A DNA stretch of 64,000 bases from Faecalimonas sp. (lineage in GTDB: Bacteria > Bacillota > Clostridia > Lachnospirales > Lachnospiraceae). Of this stretch, positions 14,920 through 23,952 are shown piece by piece. Position 1 is the first letter of the stretch, and each line of letters begins with the position of its first letter. The translations under genes and the position numbers were made by a program. Where the stretch lies: assembly GCA_029264305.1 (NCBI GenBank), contig JARICA010000008.1:62001-126000 (forward strand), given 5' to 3'. The notes under the pieces were generated by a model that did no database searches, was not told the DNA's origin, and saw nothing but the letters and a program-made list of their open reading frames with translations.

Positions 14920-17511
14920 TTGGATAAGCATGAATATCGTGTAAAAACAGAGCAAATGCTCGACTACATGGCAAAAAAACAGTATAAAAAGGCAATGGAA
15001 ATTGCAGACACAATCGACTGGCATAGAGTGAAAAGTTTGTCCATGCTCAGTAACGTAAGTGAAATATATGAGTATAATGGGGAGAACCAAAAGAGTAGAG
15101 ATATTTTATTTATTGCGTACGATCGTTCTCCGGGTAGTAGAAAGATTGTCTATCGTTTGGGAACATTAGCGATTAAAATCAATGATTTACAAGAAGCAAT
15201 GGATTGTTATAAAGAATTTCTTTCTATTGCACCAAAAGATCCAAATCAATATATTTTGAAATATAAACTTTTGAAAGCAGAAAATGCACCAGTTGAAGAA
15301 CAGATAGAAGCACTTGTTGATTTTAAGAAAATGGAGTATGTTGAAAAATGGGCATATGAACTTGCTAAATTATATGAAGAAGCAGGAATGATAGTAGAAT
15401 GTCTTGAAGAATGTGATGATTTGATTTTGTGGTTTAGTGAAGGTAAGTATGTACTGAAAGCAATGGAATTGAAAATAAAACATAAACCACTTACTCCGTT
15501 GCAGCAAGAAAAATATGATCGATTTATGCAGAGAAAAGAAGAAGCTAAGAAAGCAAAAGAAAATTTGGAAGCAACGCGCAAAATCGAGATTTCTAAAGAC
15601 GTGATTGAATCAATGACGGAAGAAAAAGTAGAAGAACCTGCAGAAGAAAAGCAGGAAGAAAAAGCAGAAGAACCTGTAGAAGAGAAGCAGGAAGAAAAAG
15701 TAGAAGAACCTGTAGAAGAGAAACAGGAAGAAAAAGTAGAAGAACCTGTAGAAGAGAAACAGGAAGAAAAAGTAGAAGAACCTGTAGAAGAGAAACAGGA
15801 AGAAAAAGTAGAAGAACCTGTAGAAGAGAAACAGGAAGAAAAAGTGGAAGAACCTGTAGAAGAGAAGCAGGAAGAAAAAGTAGAAGAACCTGTAGAAGAG
15901 AAACAGGAAGAAAAAGTAGAAGAGCCTGCAGAAGAAAAGCAGGAAGAAGACAGTATTATTAAAGAAACAGTAGTAGGATCAACATTAGAAGAAGCGGTTG
16001 CAAAAGGAGTAGCTGCAGCAGTTCATGTGACTGCAAAACAAAACGAAGAAGAGTCTATGTCGGCACAAGAAAAGTTAGAGGGTATTCTTCAAAATTGGGA
16101 AGAAACACAGAGAAATGTAGAGAAAGAAATCGAAAAGAAAAAACAACAAGCAGAGGCTGAACGTGAGGCGAGAAGAAAAGAACGTGTGGAACAGAGTATG
16201 TTTAACACAACACCGATTATTCCAGATGATATCCAGCAGTTGTTAGATGATTTGGAAAGGGAAATGAAGGAAACAGATAGTGTTGAGATAGATGAAGTTG
16301 CACAAGAAATGGAACCAACTGAATCAGTTGTTGTACAAGAGGAAAATACAGACGAAGCAAGTGAATCAGAAGAACTAGAAGAGGAAGTTGTAGAAGAATC
16401 TGTAGAGATAGTAGAACCAGTTGAAGAAGTGGTGGAAGTATCTACAGATGAGGTTGAAAAGGAAGTTGTAGAAGAATCTGCAGAAGAATTAGTGGTACAA
16501 CCTGAGGAAGAAGTTGCTAATGATTTCGTTGAAGATTTTGCAGATGATGATGATATTATCGAAAAACAATTTGATATTTCTTTCCAAGAGGAAGAAGAAC
16601 AAGAAACAGAAAAAGATGCAGAACTTGAGCAATTACAAAATGAAATGAAAGCAGAAACAAATGAGGACTCAGAAGGAGTGTCATTTGATACAGGATTTAT
16701 TGTACAGGGCAAATACGATTTAGAAGCACAAAGCGAAATTGGTTTGAAGGCAGGACTTACAGAAGAACAGAAGAAATTATTTTCTTATTTTGTTCCAGTA
16801 AGAGGAATGAGTGAGCAGATTGTAGAAGTACTTGAAAATGATAAAAATTGTAATACGAGATATGGAACATCGCGCACAGGAAATATTCTTGTTGTAGGAC
16901 GTCAAGGAACAGGAAAAACTGTTTTGGCAGTTAATGTGGTGAAAGCGATTCAAAAAGCACGAAGATTAAAACAAGGAAAAGTTGCTATTGTGACAGGAGA
17001 TGCTTTGAATAGAAAAGATTTATCAACAGTTCTTGGAAAATTAAAAGGTGGAGCATTAATTGTTGAAAAAGCAGGAAAGATGAATCGTGATACGATTGAA
17101 GAGTTGAATGAGAGAATGGAAGAACAGACGGGAGAACTTCTTGTTGTGTTAGAAGAACAGAGAAAACCTTTGGAAAAACTTCTTTCAGAGAATACTAGAT
17201 TTAGAAGAAAATTCACTTCTAAATTGGAACTTCCAATTTTCATTAATGATGAACTAGTTACATTTGGACAAACTTATGCAAAAGAAAATGGGTATAAGAT
17301 TGATGAAATGGGTATTTTGGCGCTATATAGTAGAATTGATATTCTGCAAAAAGAAGATCATGCTGTAACTGTTACAGAAGTAAAAGAAATTCTCGATCAT
17401 GCAATTGAAAAAGCACAACGCGTAAATTTGAAGCATTTCTTTAAACGTTTATTTGGTAAGCATACAGATAATGCAGATAGAGTAATCTTGACAGAACAGG
17501 ATTTTAAATAG
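14920..17511 (+). CDS. TPR protein with acidic tandem repeats and a C-terminal AAA-type ATPase domain
   Basis: An 863-residue protein with three parts. Residues 1-215 are helical TPR-like ('AYDRSPGSRKIVYRLGTLAI', 'EAMDCYKEFLSIAPKDPN'). Residues 237-344 are nine copies of a 12-residue Glu/Lys/Pro unit, followed by more acidic, low-complexity sequence to about 600. Residues 610-863 form an ATPase domain with Walker A 'GRQGTGKT' and 'GALIVEKAGKM' as a Walker B-like strand in which Glu replaces the usual Asp. It starts at TTG 14920 behind AGAGGTG. The TPR and ATPase suggest a scaffold or remodelling role, perhaps in envelope assembly; no function is known to me. A terminator follows. Confidence 0.75.
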   Translation: MDKHEYRVKTEQMLDYMAKKQYKKAMEIADTIDWHRVKSLSMLSNVSEIYEYNGENQKSRDILFIAYDRSPGSRKIVYRLGTLAIKINDLQEAMDCYKEFLSIAPKDPNQYILKYKLLKAENAPVEEQIEALVDFKKMEYVEKWAYELAKLYEEAGMIVECLEECDDLILWFSEGKYVLKAMELKIKHKPLTPLQQEKYDRFMQRKEEAKKAKENLEATRKIEISKDVIESMTEEKVEEPAEEKQEEKAEEPVEEKQEEKVEEPVEEKQEEKVEEPVEEKQEEKVEEPVEEKQEEKVEEPVEEKQEEKVEEPVEEKQEEKVEEPVEEKQEEKVEEPAEEKQEEDSIIKETVVGSTLEEAVAKGVAAAVHVTAKQNEEESMSAQEKLEGILQNWEETQRNVEKEIEKKKQQAEAEREARRKERVEQSMFNTTPIIPDDIQQLLDDLEREMKETDSVEIDEVAQEMEPTESVVVQEENTDEASESEELEEEVVEESVEIVEPVEEVVEVSTDEVEKEVVEESAEELVVQPEEEVANDFVEDFADDDDIIEKQFDISFQEEEEQETEKDAELEQLQNEMKAETNEDSEGVSFDTGFIVQGKYDLEAQSEIGLKAGLTEEQKKLFSYFVPVRGMSEQIVEVLENDKNCNTRYGTSRTGNILVVGRQGTGKTVLAVNVVKAIQKARRLKQGKVAIVTGDALNRKDLSTVLGKLKGGALIVEKAGKMNRDTIEELNERMEEQTGELLVVLEEQRKPLEKLLSENTRFRRKFTSKLELPIFINDELVTFGQTYAKENGYKIDEMGILALYSRIDILQKEDHAVTVTEVKEILDHAIEKAQRVNLKHFFKRLFGKHTDNADRVILTEQDFK
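15628..15951 (+). repeat. Coding tandem repeat, nine units of 36 bp
   Basis: Nine near-identical 36-base units, each coding for 12 residues of the form V-E-E-P-V-E-E-K-Q-E-E-K. The first and last units carry PAEE instead of PVEE, so array ends have diverged while the middle is homogenised. Copy number is likely to vary between strains. Confidence 0.97.
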
Positions 17512-17518
17512 TGGTTTT

Positions 17519-17550
17519 AAAAAGAAAGGGTATAAAAACCCTTTCTTTTT
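17519..17550 (+). terminator. Terminator after the TPR-ATPase gene
   Basis: A 13-bp stem (17519-17531 with 17538-17550) ending in five T. Confidence 0.85.
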
Positions 17551-17603
17551 AATTAGGACTAAAGTATAATGAAGAGAAGGAAAATATGCGGGAAGGTGAA
17601 TAT

Positions 17604-19520
17604 ATGACAAATAAAAAAACAAGATATTCATACGAAATCGGTGAGTTAGACCACTATTTATTTGGACAAGGAACTCATTACGAGATTTATAAAAAAATGG
17701 GAGCACATAGGGTAAAGCGAGGAGCAGAAGAAGGAGTATATTTTTCGGTTTGGGCACCTCGTGCAAAAGCAGTTTCAGTTGTTGGAGAATTTAATGATTG
17801 GGACAGAGAAAAGAATCCAATGGAAAGAGGAGAACCATTGGGAATTTATACTTGTTTTATACCTAAAGTAAAAGAAGGAATGCTCTATAAGTTTTGCATA
17901 GAAACATATACGGGAGATTTTCTTTATAAGGCTGATCCTTTTGCGAATTATGCAGAAGTGCGTCCGGGAACAGCATCTCGCATTACAGATATTACAAATC
18001 TAAAATGGACGGATAAAGATTGGCTTGAAAAGAGAAAGTTATGGAATCATCAAGAAAATCCTGTATCTATTTATGAAGTACACATGGGCTCATGGAGAAG
18101 ACATAACGGATACGAAAAGGATAATGGATTTTTCACCTATCGTGAGTTTGCAAAAGAAGCCGTTACTTATATGAAAGAAATGGGTTATACACATATTGAG
18201 TTAATGGGAATAGCAGAATATCCATTTGATGGTTCGTGGGGGTATCAGGTGACAGGCTATTATGCACCAACATCTCGATATGGGACACCAGAAGATTTTG
18301 CATATATGATAAATTATTTTCATAAAAATAAAATCGGTGTCATTTTAGATTGGGTACCAGCCCATTTTCCTAAAGATGCGCATGGATTGGCAGATTTCGA
18401 TGGAACACCTACTTTTGAATATGCAGACTCTAGAAAAGGAGAACATCCTGATTGGGGTACTAAAATTTTTGACTATGGAAAATCAGAAGTGCAGAATTTC
18501 TTGATTGCAAATGCGTTATTTTGGATAGAACATTTTCATGTGGATGGGCTTCGAGTCGATGCAGTTGCATCAATGTTATATTTGGATTACGGCAAAGAAC
18601 ATGGGCAATGGATTGCAAATAAGTATGGGGGAAATGAGAATTTAGAAGCTATTGAATTTTTTAAACATTTAAATTCTGTTGTACTTGGCAGAAATCCAGG
18701 AACACTTATGATTGCTGAGGAATCGACAGCATGGCCGAAAGTAACTGGTAATCCAGAAGAAGATGGATTGGGATTTAGTCTAAAATGGAATATGGGATGG
18801 ATGCATGATTTTACAGAATATATGAAATTAGATCCATATTTTAGGCGTCCAAATCATCATTTGATGACATTTTCAATGACGTATGCGTATAGCGAAAAAT
18901 ATATTTTGGTATTATCACATGATGAGGTAGTGCATTTAAAATGTTCAATGTTAAATAAAATGCCAGGGCTAGGATTTGACAAGTTTGCCAATTTGAAAGT
19001 AGGATATGCTTTCATGATGGGGCATCCAGGTAAAAAACTTTTATTTATGGGACAAGATTTTGGACAACTTCGGGAGTGGAGTGAGGAAAGAGAATTAGAT
19101 TGGTATCTACTTCTTGAAGAGAATCATCAAGCGATTCGAAATTTTACTCGCGATTTATTACAATTGTATCGTAAGAATAAAGCGATGTATGAATGTGATA
19201 ATCATCCAGAAGGTTTTGAATGGATTAATGCGAATGATGGTAATAGAAGCATTTATAGTTTTATCAGACATTCTAAAAATGATAAGAAAAATTTGTTGTT
19301 TGTATGCAACTTTACTCCTATGGAGTGGAAAGACTATCGTGTTGGAGTTATGCGAAGAAAACAGTATAAGTTAGTTCTTGATAGTGATGAAAAGCAGTAC
19401 GGCGGATCAGGGAAAAAGCGTCCAACTGTATATAAAGCAACCAAGGGAGAGTGTGATGGTAAACCGTATTCTTTTGCATATCCACTTTCGCCATATGGTG
19501 TTGCTATATTTGAATTTTAA
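17604..19520 (+). CDS. glgB: 1,4-alpha-glucan (glycogen) branching enzyme
   Basis: Makes alpha-1,6 branches in glycogen. The 638-residue product has an N-terminal CBM48 region ('GVYFSVWAPRAKAVSVVGEFNDW'), a GH13 barrel with nucleophile D319 in 'DGLRVDAVAS', acid/base E372 in 'LMIAEES' and transition-state D440 in 'LSHDEVVH', and the 'GHPGKKLLFMGQDFGQ' signature. I start at the ATG at 17604, behind GGGAAGGTG; an in-frame ATG 18 bases upstream lacks a site. No glgA, glgC or glgP is nearby. trmB begins 20 bases downstream. Confidence 0.97.
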   Translation: MTNKKTRYSYEIGELDHYLFGQGTHYEIYKKMGAHRVKRGAEEGVYFSVWAPRAKAVSVVGEFNDWDREKNPMERGEPLGIYTCFIPKVKEGMLYKFCIETYTGDFLYKADPFANYAEVRPGTASRITDITNLKWTDKDWLEKRKLWNHQENPVSIYEVHMGSWRRHNGYEKDNGFFTYREFAKEAVTYMKEMGYTHIELMGIAEYPFDGSWGYQVTGYYAPTSRYGTPEDFAYMINYFHKNKIGVILDWVPAHFPKDAHGLADFDGTPTFEYADSRKGEHPDWGTKIFDYGKSEVQNFLIANALFWIEHFHVDGLRVDAVASMLYLDYGKEHGQWIANKYGGNENLEAIEFFKHLNSVVLGRNPGTLMIAEESTAWPKVTGNPEEDGLGFSLKWNMGWMHDFTEYMKLDPYFRRPNHHLMTFSMTYAYSEKYILVLSHDEVVHLKCSMLNKMPGLGFDKFANLKVGYAFMMGHPGKKLLFMGQDFGQLREWSEERELDWYLLLEENHQAIRNFTRDLLQLYRKNKAMYECDNHPEGFEWINANDGNRSIYSFIRHSKNDKKNLLFVCNFTPMEWKDYRVGVMRRKQYKLVLDSDEKQYGGSGKKRPTVYKATKGECDGKPYSFAYPLSPYGVAIFEF

Positions 19521-19540
19521 TAGAAGCAAGAGGAGAAATC

Positions 19541-20194
19541 ATGAGATTAAGAAATATTCCGGGAGCAAGAGAAACGATAGATGCCAATCCCGTAGCAATT
19601 AAAAATGAGAGAGAATATAAAGGAAAATGGCGCGAATTATTTGGAAATAATAATCCGGTACATATTGAAATAGGTATGGGAAAAGGACAATTTCTTTTGG
19701 CGTTGGCAAAACAAAATCCTGATATAAATTATATTGGGGTAGAGAGATATTCTAGTGTTCTTTTAAGAGCTTTAGAAAAATATGAATCAGAAGAATTTGC
19801 AAATTTAGACAATATTCGTTTTATTTGTATGGATGCAAATGATATTGCAGAAGTATTTGCTCAAGAGGAAATAGATAAGATTTATTTGAATTTTTCAGAT
19901 CCATGGCCAAAAGCAAGACATGCGAGAAGACGTCTTACATCAAAAGAATTTTTGAATCGATATGAAAAAGTGTTAGCTAAGATTGGAATGATAGAATTTA
20001 AGACAGACAATCGTGCTTTATTTGAATTTTCATTAGAGCAAGCAGAAGAAGCAGATGGATGGATGGTAAAAGAGTACACATTTGATCTCCACAATGATGC
20101 AAAAATGAATCAAGGAAATATAATGACAGAATATGAGCAGAAGTTTTCATCACAAGGGAATCCTATTCATAAACTAATTGCAATAAGGAAATAG
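19541..20194 (+). CDS. trmB: tRNA (guanine-46-N7)-methyltransferase
   Basis: SAM-dependent enzyme that makes m7G46 in the variable loop of tRNA. The 217-residue product has 'VHIEIGMGKGQFLLALA' (SAM-binding loop), 'NFSDPWPKARHARRRLT' (catalytic Asp-Pro-Trp region) and 'EFKTDNRALFEF', and the expected length. GAGGAG precedes the ATG. It follows glgB by 20 bases without a terminator and may be co-transcribed. Confidence 0.97.
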   Translation: MRLRNIPGARETIDANPVAIKNEREYKGKWRELFGNNNPVHIEIGMGKGQFLLALAKQNPDINYIGVERYSSVLLRALEKYESEEFANLDNIRFICMDANDIAEVFAQEEIDKIYLNFSDPWPKARHARRRLTSKEFLNRYEKVLAKIGMIEFKTDNRALFEFSLEQAEEADGWMVKEYTFDLHNDAKMNQGNIMTEYEQKFSSQGNPIHKLIAIRK

Positions 20195-20236
20195 GACAAG
20201 TTAAATTGCATATCCTAATAAAAAGGGGGATGTGTG

Positions 20237-20374
20237 ATGAAAAGCAAGATAAAAATAAAAAATAAAGTAAAATGTATATTATATGACAGACCGAAATTAA
20301 ATAGAAAATTTACTTGTATAAAGCGTTCGTTTGATGAGGTAATACAGATATTAAATCCCCGTTGTAAATGCTAA
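20237..20374 (+). CDS. 45-residue basic Cys-containing microprotein
   Basis: A short ORF behind AAAGGGGGA and ending 15 bases before the thioredoxin gene. The product begins MKSKIKIKNKVKCI, is strongly basic and has four cysteines, two in the terminal 'RCKC'. I do not recognise it. The strong site, its position on the same strand and close spacing to a thioredoxin support it being real. The cysteines could bind metal or be a thioredoxin substrate; this is inference. Confidence 0.45.
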   Translation: MKSKIKIKNKVKCILYDRPKLNRKFTCIKRSFDEVIQILNPRCKC

Positions 20375-20389
20375 AATGGGGGTGGGAGT

Positions 20390-20659
20390 ATGAAATTGGA
20401 ATTGATTGTAGTTTTTGGAAATTGGTGTGCAAAGTGTAATATGATGATGCCAATTATAGATGAAATTGCAGTGGAATACAAAGATGATTTACAGGTAACA
20501 AAGGTTGAAGTGAAAAACGAGGACGAAGATTTACAAAAAAATTATGGAGTGGATATTGTTCCCACATTTTTGATTAGGAAGAATGGCGAAGAAGTGGGAA
20601 GAATGAGTGGTTTAATCGATAAAAGGTTAATGATAAAAAGAATTTTTTCGGTTTTGTAA
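20390..20659 (+). CDS. Thioredoxin-like protein
   Basis: An 89-residue cytosolic thioredoxin-fold protein with the redox pair C13-A-K-C16 in 'GNWCAKCNMMMPII', the cis-proline strand 'IVPTFLIRKNG' and a C-terminal helix. It is shorter than classic TrxA and its central pair is Ala-Lys rather than Gly-Pro, so its partner range may differ. It could reduce disulfides in the cytosol. GGGGGTGGGAG precedes the ATG. A terminator follows. Confidence 0.9.
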   Translation: MKLELIVVFGNWCAKCNMMMPIIDEIAVEYKDDLQVTKVEVKNEDEDLQKNYGVDIVPTFLIRKNGEEVGRMSGLIDKRLMIKRIFSVL

Positions 20660-20665
20660 AATATA

Positions 20666-20692
20666 GAAAAACAGGTTATGTACCTGTTTTTC
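20666..20692 (+). terminator. Terminator after the thioredoxin-like gene
   Basis: An 11-bp stem (20666-20676 with 20682-20692) with a 5-base loop and T-run. Confidence 0.85.
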
Positions 20693-20741
20693 TTGCGTTT
20701 TAGATAAATTTAGTCTGATAAAGTGTTAAAAGGAGAAGTCT

Positions 20742-21623
20742 ATGAAAGCAGAGATAAAAAAAGAACTTAGAGATATTTTTGATTTAAAAAGATTTTTTTT
20801 CGTTATTTTGGGAAATACAATTTATGCAGCGGGCATAGCAGCGTTTGTCCTTCCGACAGGACTTATTACTGGAGGGACGACGGGACTAGGATTGATTGCA
20901 AATCATTATTTTAATATTCCGATTGAATTTTTTGCAGCTGCTTTTAATATTATAATGTTTATTTTGGCGATTTGGATTTTAGGAAAATCATTCGCACTTA
21001 CTTCACTTATCAGTACATTTTATTTTCCGATAATTCTAGGTGTTTTTCAGAAAGTGAAAATGTTAGAACATTTAACAGATGATTTAATGTTATGTACAAT
21101 TTTTTCTGGAATTTGCATAGGAGTTGGGATTGGAATGGTTATTAAAGCAGGGGCTTCCACTGGAGGAATGGATATTCCACCGTTGATTTTTAACAAGAAA
21201 ATGGGAATTCCAGTATCTGTAGGGCTATATGTATTTGATTTTTCTATTTTAATTGGACAAATGTTTTTCAGAAATACAGAAAAGAGCTTGTATGGTATTC
21301 TTCTTGTAATTATTTATACTGTTCTTGTAGATAAAGTGCTTTTGATGGGAAAAAATCAAATGCAAGTAAAAATTATTAGTGATGAATATGAAAAGATTAA
21401 TACAATGATTCATACAAAGTTAGATCGAGGAACAACTCTTTATAAAACAGAAACAGGATATTTACGTAAAGATGGTTTTGCTATATTTACAGTCGTTTCT
21501 AATCGTGAACTTCCAAAGTTAAATGAAATGGTTTTGGAAATAGATAGCAAGGCATTTATGGTAATTAACCAAGTGAATGAGGTAAAAGGGAGAGGATTCA
21601 CGATGGGAAAGATTAAAATGTAA
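20742..21623 (+). CDS. YitT family membrane protein
   Basis: The 293-residue product has five or six transmembrane helices in residues 15-200 (YitT_membrane, with 'LPTGLITGGTTGLGLI' and 'AGASTGGMDIPPLIF') and a C-terminal DUF2179 domain ('TLYKTETGYLRKDGFAIFTVVSNRELPKL'). The family is widespread in Firmicutes; a transport role is suspected but not established. AGGAG precedes the ATG. It is followed by a tRNA gene with its own promoter. Confidence 0.92.
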   Translation: MKAEIKKELRDIFDLKRFFFVILGNTIYAAGIAAFVLPTGLITGGTTGLGLIANHYFNIPIEFFAAAFNIIMFILAIWILGKSFALTSLISTFYFPIILGVFQKVKMLEHLTDDLMLCTIFSGICIGVGIGMVIKAGASTGGMDIPPLIFNKKMGIPVSVGLYVFDFSILIGQMFFRNTEKSLYGILLVIIYTVLVDKVLLMGKNQMQVKIISDEYEKINTMIHTKLDRGTTLYKTETGYLRKDGFAIFTVVSNRELPKLNEMVLEIDSKAFMVINQVNEVKGRGFTMGKIKM

Positions 21624-21641
21624 AAAAACTCAAAAAATCTC

Positions 21642-21670
21642 TTGAAAAAAGTATGAATTTGTTATATAAT
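21642..21670 (+). promoter_or_regulatory. Promoter of tRNA-Lys
   Basis: TTGAAA (21642-21647) and TATAAT (21665-21670) with 17-base spacing lie 42 bases before the tRNA. Confidence 0.75.
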
Positions 21671-21711
21671 ATTTCTTGCGTTAAAGATGAAATAAGTTAA
21701 TAATGCAAGAT

Positions 21712-21784
21712 GCGCGATTAGCTCAGTTGGCAGAGCACCTGACTCTTAATCAGGGTGTCCAGGGTTCGAACCCCTGATCGCGCA
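21712..21784 (+). tRNA. tRNA-Lys (anticodon CTT)
   Basis: A 73-base cloverleaf: 7-bp acceptor stem (GCGCGAT with ATCGCGC), D-arm GCTC/GAGC, anticodon stem CCTGA/TCAGG with loop CTCTTAA, and T-arm CAGGG-TTCGAAC-CCCTG. The anticodon CTT (21745-21747) reads AAG. The 3' CCA is not encoded; after discriminator A comes TTC. Confidence 0.97.
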
Positions 21785-21789
21785 TTCAG

Positions 21790-21839
21790 GAAGCACTGTT
21801 TTTGCAGCCATAGAGCTGTGGGGGCGGTGCTTCTTTTTT
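21790..21839 (+). terminator. Terminator after tRNA-Lys
   Basis: GAAGCAC (21790-21796) pairs with GTGCTTC (21827-21833), with an inner CAGC/GCTG hairpin, followed by six T. Confidence 0.7.
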
Positions 21840-21928
21840 GCAAATAGTTAAAAGAAAGAGAAATTTTTCTGTAAGAACTGTTCACAGATTTTTTAGAATT
21901 TCTTTCTCCCTCATGAGAAAGGGATATG

Positions 21929-21937
21929 CTATAATGA
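21929..21937 (+). promoter_or_regulatory. Extended -10 element of the five-gene operon at 21978-25400
   Basis: TGCTATAAT has the TG of an extended -10 one base before TATAAT. It lies about 40 bases before the DUF5685 start. A clear -35 is not seen. Confidence 0.45.
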
Positions 21938-21977
21938 CAATTAGTGTAGGCTATTTTTAAGGAAAGGAGAGAAAGAA

Positions 21978-22823
21978 ATGTTTGGATATGTAACCGTTTG
22001 TAAACCAGAATTGAAAATGAAAGACTATTATACATATAGAGCATATTATTGTGGATTATGTAGAGTTTTGAAAGAAAAATATGGTTTTTTAGGACAGATG
22101 ACGTTGACATATGATATGACTTTTCTTGTACTTTTGCTAACTTCTCTCTATGAGGAAAAGCCGACACATCAACGAAATCATTGTATTGTACATCCGATAA
22201 AAAAACATGATATGTTATTTAATGAGATAACAGAGTATGCTGCTGATATGAATATTGTTTTAACATATTTTCATTTTGCAGATGATTGGAAAGATGAGAA
22301 AAGTAAAGTTGGCTTTACAGGGATGAGAATGCTTCACAAGACATATATGAAAATAAGAGAAAAATATCCAGCCAAATGCGAAAAAATTCGTAGGTGTCTT
22401 ATCTGTTTGAATAAAGCAGAAAAAAAGAAGGAAGAAAATATTGATCTTGTTTCAGGATATTTTGGAGAATTAATGGGAGAACTTCTTTTATATAAAAAAG
22501 ACATGTGGAAGAATACATTAAAAAAACTAGGATTTTATTTAGGAAAATATATTTATATTTTGGATGCATATGATGATTTAGAGAAAGATAGAGAAAATGG
22601 AAGTTATAATCCGCTTTTGGCTTTGAGTAATGATGAACAGTATGAGGAAAAATGTGGGCAAATGTTAACACTTGTGCTTGCAGAATGTAGTAGTGCATTT
22701 GAGAGGCTACCGTGTATTGAATATAGTGATATTTTAAGAAATATTCTTTATGTAGGTGTCTGGAATAAATATGATGAAAAACAAAAGAAAAACAAAGAGA
22801 ATGAGAAAGGAATAGAACAATGA
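21978..22823 (+). CDS. DUF5685 family protein
   Basis: A 281-residue, mostly helical, soluble protein. It has a conserved CxxC in '[14 protein letters not shown]' (about residues 28-31), a later cysteine in 'HCIVHP', and two aspartate-rich segments, D102-D-W-K-D106 and D196-x-x-D199-D200-x-x-x-D204. The latter pair recalls the metal-binding motifs of class I isoprenoid synthases, though they are only about 94 residues apart. It opens a tightly packed five-gene operon; its stop overlaps the next ATG (ATGA). GGAAAGGAGAG precedes its ATG. The family has no assigned function that I know of. Confidence 0.85.
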   Translation: MFGYVTVCKPELKMKDYYTYRAYYCGLCRVLKEKYGFLGQMTLTYDMTFLVLLLTSLYEEKPTHQRNHCIVHPIKKHDMLFNEITEYAADMNIVLTYFHFADDWKDEKSKVGFTGMRMLHKTYMKIREKYPAKCEKIRRCLICLNKAEKKKEENIDLVSGYFGELMGELLLYKKDMWKNTLKKLGFYLGKYIYILDAYDDLEKDRENGSYNPLLALSNDEQYEEKCGQMLTLVLAECSSAFERLPCIEYSDILRNILYVGVWNKYDEKQKKNKENEKGIEQ

Positions 22824-23446
22824 TAGCAAATCCATATGAGGTATTAGGAGTTTCTCCAAATGCCACTGATGATGAAGTGAAGAAGGCATATAGAGAAATG
22901 AGTCGAAAGTATCATCCAGATTCATATACAAATAATCCGTTATCTGATTTGGCGGAAGAAAAATTTAAAGAAGTACAGGAAGCATATGATCAAATTATGA
23001 AAGAGAGAGTCAATGGTGGTTATCGTGGTGGATTTTCAGGGCAAAGATCTGAGTATTCCTACTCTAGCAACAGTGGGGAGGCAACTGTACAGATGCAAGC
23101 TGCAGCTAATTACATTAATGCAAGACGTTATAGAGAGGCGTTAAATGTATTGAATGGGATTGGTGTACGAAATGCACAGTGGTATTATTATAGTGCAGCA
23201 GCAAACTATGGAATGGGGAATAACATTGTAGCAATGCAGCATGCGCAGCAAGCTGTGGCTATGGAACCAAATAATCCAGAGTATGTGAATATGGTGAACC
23301 AGATGCAATGGCAAGGACAAAGATATCAGAATACAGGATACGGATATGGACGTCAATCTTATGGAACAGGGAATTTATGTTGTGATTTATGGTGTGCAGA
23401 CACATTATGTGAATGTATGGGAGGCGATTTGTGCACATGCATGTAA
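22820..23446 (+). CDS. J-domain protein with a cysteine-rich C-terminus
   Basis: Residues 1-65 form a DnaJ J-domain with the invariant HPD in 'RKYHPDS', so it should stimulate a DnaK-type chaperone. A Gly/Ser-rich linker follows, then a TPR-like helical part ('[20 protein letters not shown]', '[17 protein letters not shown]'). The last 24 residues hold seven cysteines (CC-x3-C-x4-C-x-C-x5-C-x-C). There is no DnaJ zinc-finger of the classic type. The cysteine tail could bind metal. ATGA overlap with the DUF5685 gene shows coupling. 208 residues. Confidence 0.9.
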   Translation: MIANPYEVLGVSPNATDDEVKKAYREMSRKYHPDSYTNNPLSDLAEEKFKEVQEAYDQIMKERVNGGYRGGFSGQRSEYSYSSNSGEATVQMQAAANYINARRYREALNVLNGIGVRNAQWYYYSAAANYGMGNNIVAMQHAQQAVAMEPNNPEYVNMVNQMQWQGQRYQNTGYGYGRQSYGTGNLCCDLWCADTLCECMGGDLCTCM

Positions 23447-23952
23447 GAGCAAAAAAAATAGCGACATTGGGAGTTTTGGTGGCTTTTTCAGTAGTACTTA
23501 TTGTGCTTGGCTCAATCATTGAAACAAGTACGTTGTTTTTTATATGTGGGGCAAGTTTTTGTGTTGGAATTGCCATTAGAGAATGGGGAATACGATATGG
23601 ATTTTCTTTTCTTGTAGCAACTATGTTGGTAGGATTTTTAGTTGCACCAAATAAAATGTATTGTGTAACTTTTGCAGGTATGGGATTGTATCTATGTTTT
23701 GCAGAAATTTTGTGGAATAAATTTGGAAATAAAAAAATGTTGTTGTGGTGTGGAAAATATATTGTTTTTAACTTGATGTATGTTCCGACCCTTATTTTTC
23801 TTCCTCAATTATTAATAGCAAAGGACATGACAAATTCATTTCTTTTTATCGTTTGGGGAGCAGGACAATTAGGATTGTTTATTTATGATAAGGCACATGA
23901 TTATTTTCAAATTGTTGTTTGGAATAAATTAAGGAAGTATTTGTTGAAATGA
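23431..23952 (+). CDS. Polytopic membrane protein, function unknown
   Basis: I do not recognise this 173-residue protein. It has about five hydrophobic helices with a basic N-terminus and basic C-terminus ('[12 protein letters not shown]'), and no catalytic motif. I start it at GTG 23431, because GGGAGG lies about 6 bases upstream; the ATG at 23437 is the alternative. The frame lies inside the end of the J-protein gene, overlapping by 16 bases, and its own stop overlaps the next ATG by 4 bases. Position suggests that it works with the J protein or DUF5685 protein at the membrane. Confidence 0.75.
   Translation: MHMHVRAKKIATLGVLVAFSVVLIVLGSIIETSTLFFICGASFCVGIAIREWGIRYGFSFLVATMLVGFLVAPNKMYCVTFAGMGLYLCFAEILWNKFGNKKMLLWCGKYIVFNLMYVPTLIFLPQLLIAKDMTNSFLFIVWGAGQLGLFIYDKAHDYFQIVVWNKLRKYLLK

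Noticed and set aside
15628..15951. Regular 36-bp repeats that could be taken for a CRISPR array
   Set aside because: The units are contiguous with no unique spacers, lie in frame inside a long gene, and encode a repeated peptide. It is a coding minisatellite.
16089..16712. Long minus-strand open frame rich in Ser and Thr
   Set aside because: It is the mirror image of the acidic Glu codons of the plus-strand gene. No ribosome site, and composition is an artefact.
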